Assembly (NCBI RefSeq): GCF_003149085.1
Contig: NZ_QGDT01000015.1
Span: 49,020-113,019, forward strand
DNA from: Dyadobacter jejuensis
GTDB taxonomy: Bacteria; Bacteroidota; Bacteroidia; Cytophagales; Spirosomataceae
Reading direction: 5' to 3'
Length of the DNA: 64,000 bases
The translations under genes and the position numbers were made by a program. Shown piece after piece: positions 43,124 to 52,267 of this stretch (positions are counted from its first letter, which is position 1; every line of letters starts with the position of its first letter). The notes beneath the pieces are model-generated. The model worked only from the letters and a program-made list of their open reading frames with translations, had not been told where the DNA came from and made no database searches.

Positions 43124-43152
43124 GACGTCGCCCTTACAATAAGGACGACGTC
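43124..43152. terminator. Long inverted repeat between convergent genes
   Basis: A 13-bp nearly perfect stem (GACGTCGCCCTTA / TAAGGACGACGTC, one mismatch) with a 3-base loop lies between the esterase gene and the convergent barrel protein gene. There is no clear T tract on either side. It probably serves as a bidirectional transcription stop. Confidence 0.6.
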
Positions 43153-43189
43153 GGGGAGGGTTTATATTACTTTTAAGATCGGGGTCGCA

Positions 43190-43738
43190 TTATTTGCCAC
43201 CAAAGTTCTTGGACATCCCGAAGCCTATTCCGTTTCCAAAAGATAATACAAAGTTTTTGGTGCCATTTTCTCCTTTGGTCTTGTCGTTAGAATAACCCAA
43301 TTGGCCAAAGTTGAAATTCAGGGCGAAGCCATTTTTCATGTTCACTCCTATGGCCGGAAAGAGGACTCCCGAATAGTGGGTGGCCTTAACGCCATTATGA
43401 TCGACACTCCCCACGGTAGCATTGAACTGTCCATATACGGCAAATATATCGGAGAGGGGATACGCATAACGAACGAAGGGGCCCGCGCCGAAGGAAGTCT
43501 CTTTGTCGTTGTTATAGTCGTATTTGTTCGATGAAAAGGCTAAATTGACTCCGGCAGTCCAATGGTCGGTAAATTGATAGCCCAAACCCGGAGAAATACT
43601 AAAGGCATTGTATTTCTCTCCGCCAGCAAGTTCAATGGAATGGGCATCGAGCGCACCATACAGTAGGACGGAGTTCTTCTGAGCCATGCTAGCGCTGATG
43701 GAGCCCATGATTAATAAAATGACGGCTATTTTTCTCAT
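43190..43738 (-). CDS. Outer-membrane beta-barrel (porin-family) protein
   Basis: A 182-residue protein with a signal peptide (about 1-19, ending SMAQ) and alternating strands such as AFSISPGLGYQFTDHWTAGVNLAF, typical of small OmpW/OmpX-like 8-strand barrels of Bacteroidota (porin family, PF13568-like). The end is not the usual aromatic residue (FGGK). The function is unknown. It is a single gene, convergent with the esterase gene. Confidence 0.75.
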   Translation of the reverse strand: MRKIAVILLIMGSISASMAQKNSVLLYGALDAHSIELAGGEKYNAFSISPGLGYQFTDHWTAGVNLAFSSNKYDYNNDKETSFGAGPFVRYAYPLSDIFAVYGQFNATVGSVDHNGVKATHYSGVLFPAIGVNMKNGFALNFNFGQLGYSNDKTKGENGTKNFVLSFGNGIGFGMSKNFGGK

Positions 43739-44345
43739 GTGATTGTTGACGTTCGGCTAGAGGGAGGGGGATTGCTCCGGAATAGCAAAACGTACTTTTA
43801 GTGTGTGATGAAAATTAGTTTTTGTTAATTCCTTTCTATTTAACCATAGTATAATCGTTATTCTTGTGTTTAAATTATTTGCTTCATTAAAGAACCAAAG
43901 TTTAAGATTATACGGCATTTTTGAAAATAGTAACGAGTAATTTGTAAAATTAACTTTCATTCCTGGTTTACTTTATTCAGGGCGTTCGTTATCAAGAGAT
44001 TAATAAAATGGATCATTAAAAAAAGTGTCTACCCCCCCTTTGTAAGCTCCAGTAAAAAAAACTCCTGCACTTCGGAATGGCTAGTTTTAGTTATATTGTA
44101 TTAAAATTTTGGATTTTACAGGTTAGGATATTGGAAAATAAAAACGCGAAGCACATGAGTAGGTACAGGCTAATGGGTGCTTCCTCCGGAAAAGTCGAAC
44201 TGCGGACCGTTGACGACGATAGGGAGTTGTTGCCAAAGCATTCCGACACCAATAATTAGTGGGCTGCCGTCAAGTATCCAGGTCGGTTCAATATTAAGGC
44301 CTCGTTTAAGTATGAAATCCAAAAGAAGCTAATCGTCTAGTTTAT
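43739..44345. other. Intergenic stretch of about 600 bases
   Basis: AT-rich with no convincing gene. Short readings at 43757-43960 (minus) and 44077-44259 (plus) lack family resemblance and start context. I find no RNA or repeat here. Confidence 0.35.
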
Positions 44346-46118
44346 ATGTTCATTATAAAAAGTAGAAGTATGAAGTTTTTGCCCTCGAAGATTTTAGTAC
44401 AAACCTTTGTATTTGGTGTGCTTTTGTTTGGGTCTATGAGTTGCCGGCCAGGAATGCGCAAGTCCGACTCCACGGCGCTGGTCAATCATAGTACAAAGCG
44501 ACCTAATATTCTTTGGTTGGTCACCGAGGACATGGGGCCCTATATTCCTCCCTTTGGCGACTCTACGGCCATTACCCCCAATCTGAATCGACTGGCTAGG
44601 GAAGGAGTGAAATACCCCCAGGTCTATTCCACCTCAGGCGTATGTGCTCCCAGTAGGGCGGCGTTAGCCACTGGGATGTACCCTACTAGTATAGGGGCCA
44701 ATAATATGCGTACCAATTCCAATACCACGGAGACGGGCCTTCCCGCCTATGAGGCCGTGCCTGGTCCGGAGGTCAGGATGGTGAGCGAATTGCTTCGCTT
44801 GGGAGGCTACTATTGCACCAATAATAATAAGGAAGATTACCAGTTTAGGGCTCCCGTGACGGCTTGGGATGAGAGTAGTCCCTATGCCCACTGGCGAAAT
44901 AGAGCGGAAGGTCAGCCGTTTTTTTCTGTGTTTAACTTTAACGTAACCCATGAATCGGGGCTTTTTGATCCTTATGGCTTTGCTTTTACTGAAACGAGGC
45001 ATTATCATTCGGGCGATAGGACCTATACCTGGGAGAAGGGGCGGATGACGGAGGCTCAGACCCCCAAGCATCTTGCCAAGGATATTGCCTTCGCCATACC
45101 GCCCTATCTTCCCAACACGCCTGTAGTTCGCCGTGATATGTGGAAGATGTACAATAATATATCAGAAATGGATAGGCAACTTGGGGCCGTTTTAAAACAA
45201 TTGGAAGAGGATGGATTATTAGAAAACACCATCATATTTTTCTACGGAGACCATGGCGGGCCTTTGCCCCGTCAAAAGCGTCTGATTTACGACTCTGGAT
45301 TGAACACCCCCATGATTATCCGTTTTCCCAAGGGATGGAAGGCGGGGACGACCGATCATCAGCTGATTAGCTTTGTCGATTTTGCACCGACACTGCTTTC
45401 CCTTACGGGCCAGAAACTCCCCGATTATTTACAGGGGCAGGCATTTTTAGGGGCTGCAAAACCTAAACAGGAGAGGGCCTATATATTCGGAGCCGCCGAC
45501 CGATTCGCTGACGTGACCGATGTCATTCGTGCCGTAAGAGATAAGCGCTATAAGTATATTAGGAACTATAGGCCCAGCCAAGGGTATTATCTCCCGGTAG
45601 CTTATCGGGAGAATATCCCCACCATGCAGGAGCTGTTGCGGCTAAAAAAGGAAGGGGGATTAAATGCGGTTCAGGCCCAGTGGTTTAGGGAATCGAAGCC
45701 GGCAGAGGAGTTGTACGACTGCGTCATGGATCCTCATGAGCTCCATAATTTGGCGGGTGAGGCCAGTTATCAATCGAGGCTGTCGACCCTGAGCAAGAAA
45801 ATGGACGAGTGGCTGCACGAAATAGGAGACGTGCCCAATACACCGGAGAAGGAGCTCATTAGTGACTTATGGAATGGAGAGAAGTCCCAGCCTAAAACAG
45901 CGGAACCTGAGGTGCGCCAGGAGGACGGAGTCGTTCGGGTGAGTTGCTCTACACCAGGTTCCTCTTTGGGCTATCAGATCCACGGCGTCGACGGAGTGAA
46001 TCCTAAGGCATGGAACATTTATCGAAACCCCATTAAGGTTCCGACAGGAGGGAGCATATGGGTGCAAGCCCATCGGATCGGGTATGTGCCAAGCAAGGTT
46101 GTAAAGCTCAATCCATAA
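44346..46118 (+). CDS. Sulfatase, heparan N-sulfatase-like, lipoprotein
   Basis: A 590-residue family S1 sulfatase. ATG at 44370 (MKFLPSK) is the better start, because the signal and lipobox (GSMSC) follow directly. Metal and active-site marks are VTEDMGPYIPPFGD, the formylglycine motif VCAPSRAAL, and FFYGDHGG. The opening TEDMGP and the lack of GKWH resemble the N-sulfoglucosamine sulfohydrolase-like branch. The last 60-70 residues form a small beta domain (SCSTPGSSLGYQIHG) like the chitobiase/hexosaminidase C-terminal domain. It may act on the same sulfated glycan as the sulfatase at 38634. Confidence 0.9.
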   Translation: MFIIKSRSMKFLPSKILVQTFVFGVLLFGSMSCRPGMRKSDSTALVNHSTKRPNILWLVTEDMGPYIPPFGDSTAITPNLNRLAREGVKYPQVYSTSGVCAPSRAALATGMYPTSIGANNMRTNSNTTETGLPAYEAVPGPEVRMVSELLRLGGYYCTNNNKEDYQFRAPVTAWDESSPYAHWRNRAEGQPFFSVFNFNVTHESGLFDPYGFAFTETRHYHSGDRTYTWEKGRMTEAQTPKHLAKDIAFAIPPYLPNTPVVRRDMWKMYNNISEMDRQLGAVLKQLEEDGLLENTIIFFYGDHGGPLPRQKRLIYDSGLNTPMIIRFPKGWKAGTTDHQLISFVDFAPTLLSLTGQKLPDYLQGQAFLGAAKPKQERAYIFGAADRFADVTDVIRAVRDKRYKYIRNYRPSQGYYLPVAYRENIPTMQELLRLKKEGGLNAVQAQWFRESKPAEELYDCVMDPHELHNLAGEASYQSRLSTLSKKMDEWLHEIGDVPNTPEKELISDLWNGEKSQPKTAEPEVRQEDGVVRVSCSTPGSSLGYQIHGVDGVNPKAWNIYRNPIKVPTGGSIWVQAHRIGYVPSKVVKLNP

Positions 46119-46276
46119 ATCGCAATTAGTCTTTCCTGATCAAGCCTTTACGATATTCGTCCTCGGTACTCTCGGGGCGACTATCGTTGAAGGAAATATA
46201 CCATATACAGAAAGCAAGGTCTCCGAGGTGCATGCCTCACTAAGAGTTGGTAAAGTTAGCGCCTACTTAGGATCGC

Positions 46277-47758
46277 TTAAGAGCTTACCCTTTTGTCTGG
46301 CTTGTTAAGGCAGTCATGTACTTTGGTGAAGTCGGACTGCTCGTCGGCCAGCACCATTAGCACATCTTTGGCTTCGAGCGTGGTAGCCCCCCCGGGACGG
46401 ATATATTCTCCTTTTCGTTTTATCATGACTATAAACGCAGATTGAGGGAAATTTAAGTCAATAATTCTCTTATTTACGGCATAATAGTCTGGTAAGAGGG
46501 TGATTTCCTGTAAAGACGATTTGGGTAGTTCTAGAATAAACTTGTCGATCTCCGTTATTTTTTTTGCCTTTTCGGGCAGAGCAACATGGAGCCATTTGGC
46601 CGCCAACGATAGGGTGGTCCCTTGTATCAGCACCGAAGTAATTGAAATAAAGAATACGATATTGAATATCATATGGGCCTTATCGATGCCAGCCAATAAA
46701 GGGTACGTCGCAAACACAATAGGGACCCCACCACGCAAGCCGACCCAAGAAATATAGAGTCTTCGGCGTGTTTTCATTTTAAAGAACATCAGGCTAAGAA
46801 AGACGCTCACGGGCCGGGCAACAAGGATCAAGAATAAGGAGATGAGTATCCCTATCCCTACATATGGAATAACCTGAGAAGGGAATACCAATAGCCCAAG
46901 TGTAAGGAAAAGTACAATCTGCATCAGCCAAGCCAAACCATCGTACATTTTCAAAATGGTTTTTTTGTGGATCAGTTCCTGGTTCCCTAAATAAACGGCG
47001 CAGATATAAATGGCAAGGAATCCGTTTCCTCCCACAAAGTCGGTGGCCGAAAAAGTCATAAACATCAGGGCGATCACCAGTACAGGGTAAAGTCCTTCAA
47101 AGTCTAGTTTGATTTTGTTGATGATGTATTTACTGAGTTTCCCAAAAGCGAAGCCCGATATGCAAGCCAGAATCATTTGCTGGAAAAACAAAGGGATGAT
47201 CGACATCACGCTTTGGTCCTGGTTGATCACCAAGGTCAGGAATGCAATCGTCAACACATAGGCCATGGGATCATTACTCCCACTTTCGAGCTCCAATGTG
47301 GGACGCAAATTGGTCTTTAGCGCTAGACTCTTAGATCGTAATATCGAAAAAACAGCTGCGGCATCCGTAGAAGATACAATGGAGCCCAATAGTAAACTCT
47401 CGTAGATGGTAAAGTCAGTTACGTACCATACGAAGGTGCCCAGTGTGAGGGCCGTTAGTAAGACGCCTAAGGTCGATAAAATAAGCCCTTCTTTCAGGAT
47501 CGGTTTTACGGAAGTCCAGTTGGTGTCCAGCCCACCTGAAAACAAAATAAAATTGAGCGAGACAATGCCGATGAATTGTGCAAGCTGGGGGTTGTCGAAG
47601 TGAATGTGGCCAATGCCGTCAGAACCTGCCAGCATGCCTATGGCCAGGAAGAGCAATAGGGTTGGTACTCCAAATTTGTAGGACGTCTTACCCGCAAGTA
47701 CACTGATCAACAATAATAAGGAGCCAACTAATAATATATTTTCTATGGTTAAATTCAT
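46277..47758 (-). CDS. CPA1-type potassium/proton antiporter with C-terminal TrkA-C domain
   Basis: A 493-residue membrane protein. The first about 385 residues hold a dozen hydrophobic helices with FLAIGMLAGSDGIG, the ion-site region GSIVSSTDAAAVFSIL, ELESGSNDPMAYVL and SWVGLRGGVPIVFATYPLL, all diagnostic of the CPA1/NhaP2 group. The C-terminal part (about 415-485, LPKSSLQEITLLPDYYAVN) is a TrkA-C/RCK-C ligand domain. Together this is the layout of NhaP2/CvrA potassium/proton antiporters. It is a single gene. Confidence 0.92.
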   Translation of the reverse strand: MNLTIENILLVGSLLLLISVLAGKTSYKFGVPTLLLFLAIGMLAGSDGIGHIHFDNPQLAQFIGIVSLNFILFSGGLDTNWTSVKPILKEGLILSTLGVLLTALTLGTFVWYVTDFTIYESLLLGSIVSSTDAAAVFSILRSKSLALKTNLRPTLELESGSNDPMAYVLTIAFLTLVINQDQSVMSIIPLFFQQMILACISGFAFGKLSKYIINKIKLDFEGLYPVLVIALMFMTFSATDFVGGNGFLAIYICAVYLGNQELIHKKTILKMYDGLAWLMQIVLFLTLGLLVFPSQVIPYVGIGILISLFLILVARPVSVFLSLMFFKMKTRRRLYISWVGLRGGVPIVFATYPLLAGIDKAHMIFNIVFFISITSVLIQGTTLSLAAKWLHVALPEKAKKITEIDKFILELPKSSLQEITLLPDYYAVNKRIIDLNFPQSAFIVMIKRKGEYIRPGGATTLEAKDVLMVLADEQSDFTKVHDCLNKPDKRVSS

Positions 47759-48351
47759 TCTTTAATTTCTATTTGTATCACCTGAGAACTTCCCAATGGC
47801 ATCGGTATGGTTGGTCCATTTATTTTATCTGCAAACGCCCCATAATCCATATGGTAACCGTTCGGTTTAAAAATAACCTATACTAGAATCTGCCCCTCGT
47901 GCCAGTTTAGTGGGAAAATATTAGAGATGTCCAACCTGTACCTGATAGGCACATGTCACCAAATATACCATAATATTTGGGAGGGAACAAGTAGTTAAAG
48001 AGTAGGACGAGTAAAGTCTTTAATTGGCATAAATCGGGACTAAGGGTTTTTATCCGGTGAAAATACGACCCTCTCCCTCACCCCTCATTCCTCCTAAATA
48101 TTGAACAGGCCCATGACCTGCCCATCGATTAAAAGTTGATATCCTGCGAAATAGTGTCCAGGCAACGAAGGAAGACTGTGAAATAAGGGTATGAATTATA
48201 AATAGTTAGTCTAATATTGGCTATTTTTATTATTACTTTTAGGGAGCTAAGGAAAGGGCGAAGTGGGGATGCTTATCCCGCCCCATTCGTAGCGGATTTT
48301 AATAGGCAAGACTCTAAAGAATCTGATTCGATAACCATTATTATAAAATCT
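47759..48351. other. Intergenic stretch of about 590 bases
   Basis: No gene or RNA is apparent. The first bases must hold the antiporter promoter. An open reading that begins at 48217 belongs to the cupin frame but lacks family resemblance before 48352. Confidence 0.35.
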
Positions 48352-48765
48352 ATGAAACACCGTCATGAGGATACAGATCTTATTTTTCTCCAACCGGGCG
48401 ATGGCCGAAAATACGATTGTGGGGAATTGACCGCCGTTTTTAAGGCCGATGAAAATGAAACCTCCAACCGATACAGTATTTCTGAGTGGTGGTTGGAGCC
48501 CAACTTTGGCGGCGTAGGAGCCCATCAGCACGAACATAACGATGAGGTGTTTTATGGGCTTGAAGGTACCGTTTCCATACTGGTTGGCGATAATTGGGTG
48601 GAGGTAGAGAAAGGTGCATTTTTAAGAATTCCTGCCCAGACCATGCATGATTTTCAAAACCGAACCAATCAAAAAGCAGGCTTACTTAATTTTTTTATAC
48701 CGGGAGGCTTTGAAAGGGATATGCCTTCCATCGTAAAATGGTTTACCGATAACCCGCAAACTTAG
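48352..48765 (+). CDS. Cupin-domain protein
   Basis: A 137-residue single-domain cupin. ATG at 48352 was chosen because resemblance begins there. The metal motif 1 is seen as GAHQHEHNDEVFYGLEGTVS, with the two His and the Glu, and motif 2 as AFLRIPAQTMHDFQN with the last His. Such proteins bind a divalent metal and may act as isomerases, dioxygenases or sugar-binding proteins; which one cannot be told. It is followed by a VOC protein gene 94 bases on. Confidence 0.85.
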   Translation: MKHRHEDTDLIFLQPGDGRKYDCGELTAVFKADENETSNRYSISEWWLEPNFGGVGAHQHEHNDEVFYGLEGTVSILVGDNWVEVEKGAFLRIPAQTMHDFQNRTNQKAGLLNFFIPGGFERDMPSIVKWFTDNPQT

Positions 48766-48859
48766 AGGCTCAGGTTACCTGGAGAAATTACTAGCGTTGA
48801 AATGAGGGCGACAGCTCCATCTGAAGATTGTTTCATGTAAAACTCTTAATTTTTGAGAA

Positions 48860-49279
48860 ATGGCAAAACAAATTTTCATCAATTTAGCGGTACGAGACCT
48901 TCAAAAATCGATGGACTTTTATTCCGCCCTAGGATTCACCAATAATCCTCAATTTTCTGACGACTCAGGGAAATGTATGGCCTGGAGCGAAAGCATCTAT
49001 GTCATGCTTTTGTCGCATGAGAAGTTTGCCAGCTTTGCCACCAAGCCTATTGCCGATACCCGGTCGCATACCGCCGGACTATTCTCCTTGGCGATGGAGG
49101 ACCTTGAGCAGGTACATGTCCTAATGGATAAGGGACTTCAAGCGGGAGGGAAAGAGCCTACCGAGATGAAGGACTATGGTTTTATGCAACAAAGAACGAT
49201 TGAGGATCATGACGGACATACCTGGGAGATTTTCTATATGGATATGGCCAAATTTCCATCGGAACCAACGGCCCCATAA
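48860..49279 (+). CDS. VOC-family (glyoxalase/bleomycin-resistance fold) protein
   Basis: A 139-residue protein with two beta-alpha-beta units of the vicinal oxygen chelate fold: IFINLAVRDLQKSMDFYSALGF at the start, MLLSHEKFASF in the middle, and EDHDGHTWEIFYMD at the end, where His/Glu metal ligands are expected. It is similar to the group annotated as glyoxalase/extradiol-dioxygenase-like proteins of Bacteroidota. The substrate is unknown. Confidence 0.88.
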   Translation: MAKQIFINLAVRDLQKSMDFYSALGFTNNPQFSDDSGKCMAWSESIYVMLLSHEKFASFATKPIADTRSHTAGLFSLAMEDLEQVHVLMDKGLQAGGKEPTEMKDYGFMQQRTIEDHDGHTWEIFYMDMAKFPSEPTAP

Positions 49280-49574
49280 TTCAATAATTACTTATGAGAT
49301 ATTCGGGAGGGAATGCCAATATCCTTCGTGTTCTGATGTTCCAAAATCCGACCTGATTGCCAGATCAGTTGATTTTTTCTGCGATCCGAGTCTTAGGATA
49401 TATAGCTGTAGATTCCAAGAATTGGGGGCCATGTACTTGGTTGTCATTTACGAATTTTCAGCAGGGCTACTGGTAAAAGAATAGGGTAGGTAGGATTTCC
49501 TTTGTCCCTTTAGCCATCGTGAATGTCAGTCACGCCATAGCGTTTGGTTTCATCTCATAAAACTGAAGTATAAA

Positions 49575-50126
49575 ATGAATAGTTATCTAGAAAGTGTCAA
49601 GAAACAGTTCCTGTACTACAAGATGTTGGGCGAAAAAGCCATGGAGCAGCTCGAGGAAAAGCAATTATTTTGGCAATACAATGCGGAAAGCAATAGTATT
49701 GCCATCTTAGTGAATCACCTTGCAGGAAACATGTTGTCCAGGTTTGCCGATTTCCTGACCACCGATGGCGAAAAGCCTTGGAGAAACCGCGACCAAGAAT
49801 TTGCAAGCCTCATTCAAAGCAGAGCGGAGTTAATGGAGCAATGGAATAAAGGCTGGGAATGCTTGATGAATGCGATCGACCACTTGACGGATACCGATTT
49901 GGAGCGCGTCATCTATATCCGTAACGATGGGCATACGGTCACCGAAGCGATTAATAGGCAGTTAGCGCATTATCCTTACCATATTGGTCAAATGGTTTTT
50001 ATAGCCAAAATGTTAAAAAATGAGGACTGGCAGACGTTATCGATAGCCCGAAATAAATCGGAGACCTACAACCAGCGTAAGTTTTCGCAGCTTAAAGATA
50101 AAAGGCATTATACCGACGATTTGTAA
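49575..50126 (+). CDS. DUF1572-like DinB-superfamily protein
   Basis: A 183-residue four-helix protein. Marks are SNSIAILVNHLAGNMLSRF with the first His, a middle helix ELMEQWNKGWECL, and the C-terminal RQLAHYPYHIGQMVFIAKML with two His, giving the three-His metal site of the DinB/YfiT fold. Members of this family may use bacillithiol or other thiols, but the role of the DUF1572 branch is not known. It is convergent with the small membrane protein gene at 50166. Confidence 0.85.
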   Translation: MNSYLESVKKQFLYYKMLGEKAMEQLEEKQLFWQYNAESNSIAILVNHLAGNMLSRFADFLTTDGEKPWRNRDQEFASLIQSRAELMEQWNKGWECLMNAIDHLTDTDLERVIYIRNDGHTVTEAINRQLAHYPYHIGQMVFIAKMLKNEDWQTLSIARNKSETYNQRKFSQLKDKRHYTDDL

Positions 50127-50165
50127 TATTATCTATTTATCAAGGTGCCCTTCACCATGTTTAAA

Positions 50166-50369
50166 TCAGCATTCATCCTTCCTTTTACTCGTGCTGGACA
50201 ATAATAGCCCTCCCATAACGGCCCCGTATAAGGTACTATTGAAGGGCTTGGAGGTAATAGCACAAGTGCCGCTATCGCAGCCCACCATATACCAATACAA
50301 GTATCCGGCCAAGGCACCCGCCCCAATTCCGATGATAGTCATTATATGATTCTTTAATAAGGTTTTCAT
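50166..50369 (-). CDS. Small membrane protein, DUF6132-like
   Basis: A 67-residue protein with two short hydrophobic segments (IIGIGAGALAGYLYWYMVGC and YGAVMGGLLL) joined by a loop CDSGTCAITSKPF. The G-C-x-x-G-x-C pattern with ITS is typical of the DUF6132 family, which in Bacteroidota often lies near thiol or rhodanese-like proteins. The role is unknown. The two cysteines would lie at the membrane face. Confidence 0.75.
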   Translation of the reverse strand: MKTLLKNHIMTIIGIGAGALAGYLYWYMVGCDSGTCAITSKPFNSTLYGAVMGGLLLSSTSKRKDEC

Positions 50370-50924
50370 TTTTCCGGATTTATAGTTTTATGAATATCTA
50401 TGCGGTTGGAACCCAACCTTGAATAGACCCGTGGGTCCCGTAGAACAAGGCGTATCCATCCATTTTTTTAACCCTTCCTGGTACCCTAACAAAGGTAAGC
50501 CCCGAAGACCCGTTTGTCGGTGATAAAAGTTACATGCTTTTTATTTTTGTGCCTCCTTATCCGGTTCTCCTACATTCGGTGTGCATAGCCTTTCTACTTT
50601 AATAGATATTATCACGATAGGTAGTTATAAGATGTTGCCGGCAGTGCGCCTGGTCCTCCATATGATGGTCTGTCCTCGCGCTAGCGGATTATTGCCGAGC
50701 GTAAAAATACGCCTATTGCGTTATTTCTGGTACGGTCCAATATTTTAGGGTACTTTTTATATGGGTTTTGGGCGTATAATTTTTTCCGATGAGTCGGTTC
50801 TAAAATCAATTTGAAAATTGTGTATCAAGTGTTACATAACTATTGACAAGGAAGCATTATTTTTGGTTACGATGGCTACGAAAACACCACATTTTAGGAT
50901 TTGACTCACACAAAATTGAATGAT
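50370..50924. other. Intergenic stretch before cydA
   Basis: No gene is seen. At 50858-50865 TATTTTTG fits the -7 element, 60 bases before the chosen cydA start, but no TTG at the right distance accompanies it. Confidence 0.4.
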
Positions 50925-52256
50925 ATGGAAGACATGATTCTTTACAACCGGCTTCAATTCGCTTTTACCATCACGTTTCATTATTTGTTTCCCCAGCTTA
51001 CCATGGGGCTTTCTTTGATGATCGTTTATTTTAAAGGGAGGTTCCTGTTTACAAACCAGGAATATTATAATCAGGCCTCAAAATTTTGGATGAAGATATT
51101 CGCCTTGAATTTTGCGATGGGCGTGGTTACGGGCATACCTATGGAGTTTCAATTTGGCACGAACTGGGCCAAATTCTCCGAACTTACAGGAGGTATTATT
51201 GGGCAGACGCTGGCGATGGAGGGAATGTTCTCTTTCTTTTTGGAGTCCTCATTCTTGGGGATGTTTATTTTTGGTGAGAAGCTTTTAGGCCATAAACTTC
51301 ATTTCCTTTCCGGATTAATGGTTTTTATTGGGTCCTGGGCCAGTGGTTATCTGATTATTGCCACTCATTCCTGGATGCAACATCCCGTCGGCTACGAAAT
51401 TTTGGAAAATGGCCGTTTCGTCCTCAATAATTTTGGCGCTTTATTCACTAATCCATGGCTATGGCCTTCCTTCCTTCATAATCAGGCAGGCTCCTTAGCC
51501 ACCAGTTCCTTTTTTGTTGCCGCCATCGGCGCCTTTTACTTGCTCAGTAACAGGCATAGCGCATATGGAAAAATCTTCGTTAAAAGTGGTGTGATTTTCG
51601 GGGCAGTAGCCTCCTTGGCCCTGGCTTTTCCAACGGGCGATTTGGCGGCTAAAAATGTGGTGAAGTACCAGCCAGTAACTTTTGCTGCCATGGAGGGGAT
51701 TTTCGAATCGGAGAAAGGGGGATCTGAAATTGTGCTAATCGGACAGCCCGATATGGAAAACAAAAAACTCGACAATAAGATCGCCGTACCCAATGTCCTG
51801 AGTTTCCTTACCTACCAGCGCTGGGACGCAGAAATTAAAGGATTAGACGCCTTTGATGAATCAACTCATCCCACCAACGTTCCTGGCCTATACTATGCCT
51901 ATCATATCATGGTGGGTCTGGGTACCATTTTTATTGGTATTATGGGACTGGCAACTATCTTACTCTACAAGCAAAAGTTGTATCAGACCAAATGGCTGTT
52001 GTGGATTCTAATGTTTATGATTCCATTTCCATATATAGCCAATACGGCTGGTTGGTACACTGCCGAACTGGGCCGTCAGCCATGGTTGGTGTATAATTTG
52101 ATGCGCATGGTCGATGGGGTTTCTCCTACCGTGTCTTCGGGGAATACCTTGTTCACCTTATTGGGATTCGTAGGACTTTATATCTTGCTTGGTTTACTCT
52201 TTCTGATGCTCGTCCTAAAAATTATTAGAACTGGGCCCGAAACTAAAACTGTCTAA
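50925..52256 (+). CDS. cydA: Cytochrome bd-type ubiquinol oxidase subunit I
   Basis: A 443-residue protein if ATG at 50925 (MEDMILYNRLQF) is used; a TTG at 50901 would add eight residues. The first helix holds the haem-ligand His in FTITFHYLFPQLTMG, then NFAMGVVTGIPMEFQFGTNW, MEGMFSFFLESSFLG and ATHSWMQHPVGY, and near the end NTAGWYTAELGRQPWLVY. The quinol loop is of the short type. It is the haem b558/b595/d subunit of a high-affinity terminal oxidase. cydB follows after 11 bases. Confidence 0.96.
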   Translation: MEDMILYNRLQFAFTITFHYLFPQLTMGLSLMIVYFKGRFLFTNQEYYNQASKFWMKIFALNFAMGVVTGIPMEFQFGTNWAKFSELTGGIIGQTLAMEGMFSFFLESSFLGMFIFGEKLLGHKLHFLSGLMVFIGSWASGYLIIATHSWMQHPVGYEILENGRFVLNNFGALFTNPWLWPSFLHNQAGSLATSSFFVAAIGAFYLLSNRHSAYGKIFVKSGVIFGAVASLALAFPTGDLAAKNVVKYQPVTFAAMEGIFESEKGGSEIVLIGQPDMENKKLDNKIAVPNVLSFLTYQRWDAEIKGLDAFDESTHPTNVPGLYYAYHIMVGLGTIFIGIMGLATILLYKQKLYQTKWLLWILMFMIPFPYIANTAGWYTAELGRQPWLVYNLMRMVDGVSPTVSSGNTLFTLLGFVGLYILLGLLFLMLVLKIIRTGPETKTV

Positions 52257-52267
52257 CAAAATCGATT

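Noticed and set aside
43757..43960. Minus-strand reading of 67 codons
   Set aside because: AT-rich intergenic sequence, no family, no start context.
44077..44259. Plus-strand reading of 60 codons
   Set aside because: No family resemblance and no ribosome site; most likely chance.
48217..48351. Longer N-terminus of the cupin protein
   Set aside because: The added 45 residues show no cupin resemblance and ATG at 48352 fits the family.
49176..49484. Reading of 102 codons overlapping the VOC gene
   Set aside because: Overlaps the VOC gene in another frame and continues through non-coding sequence.
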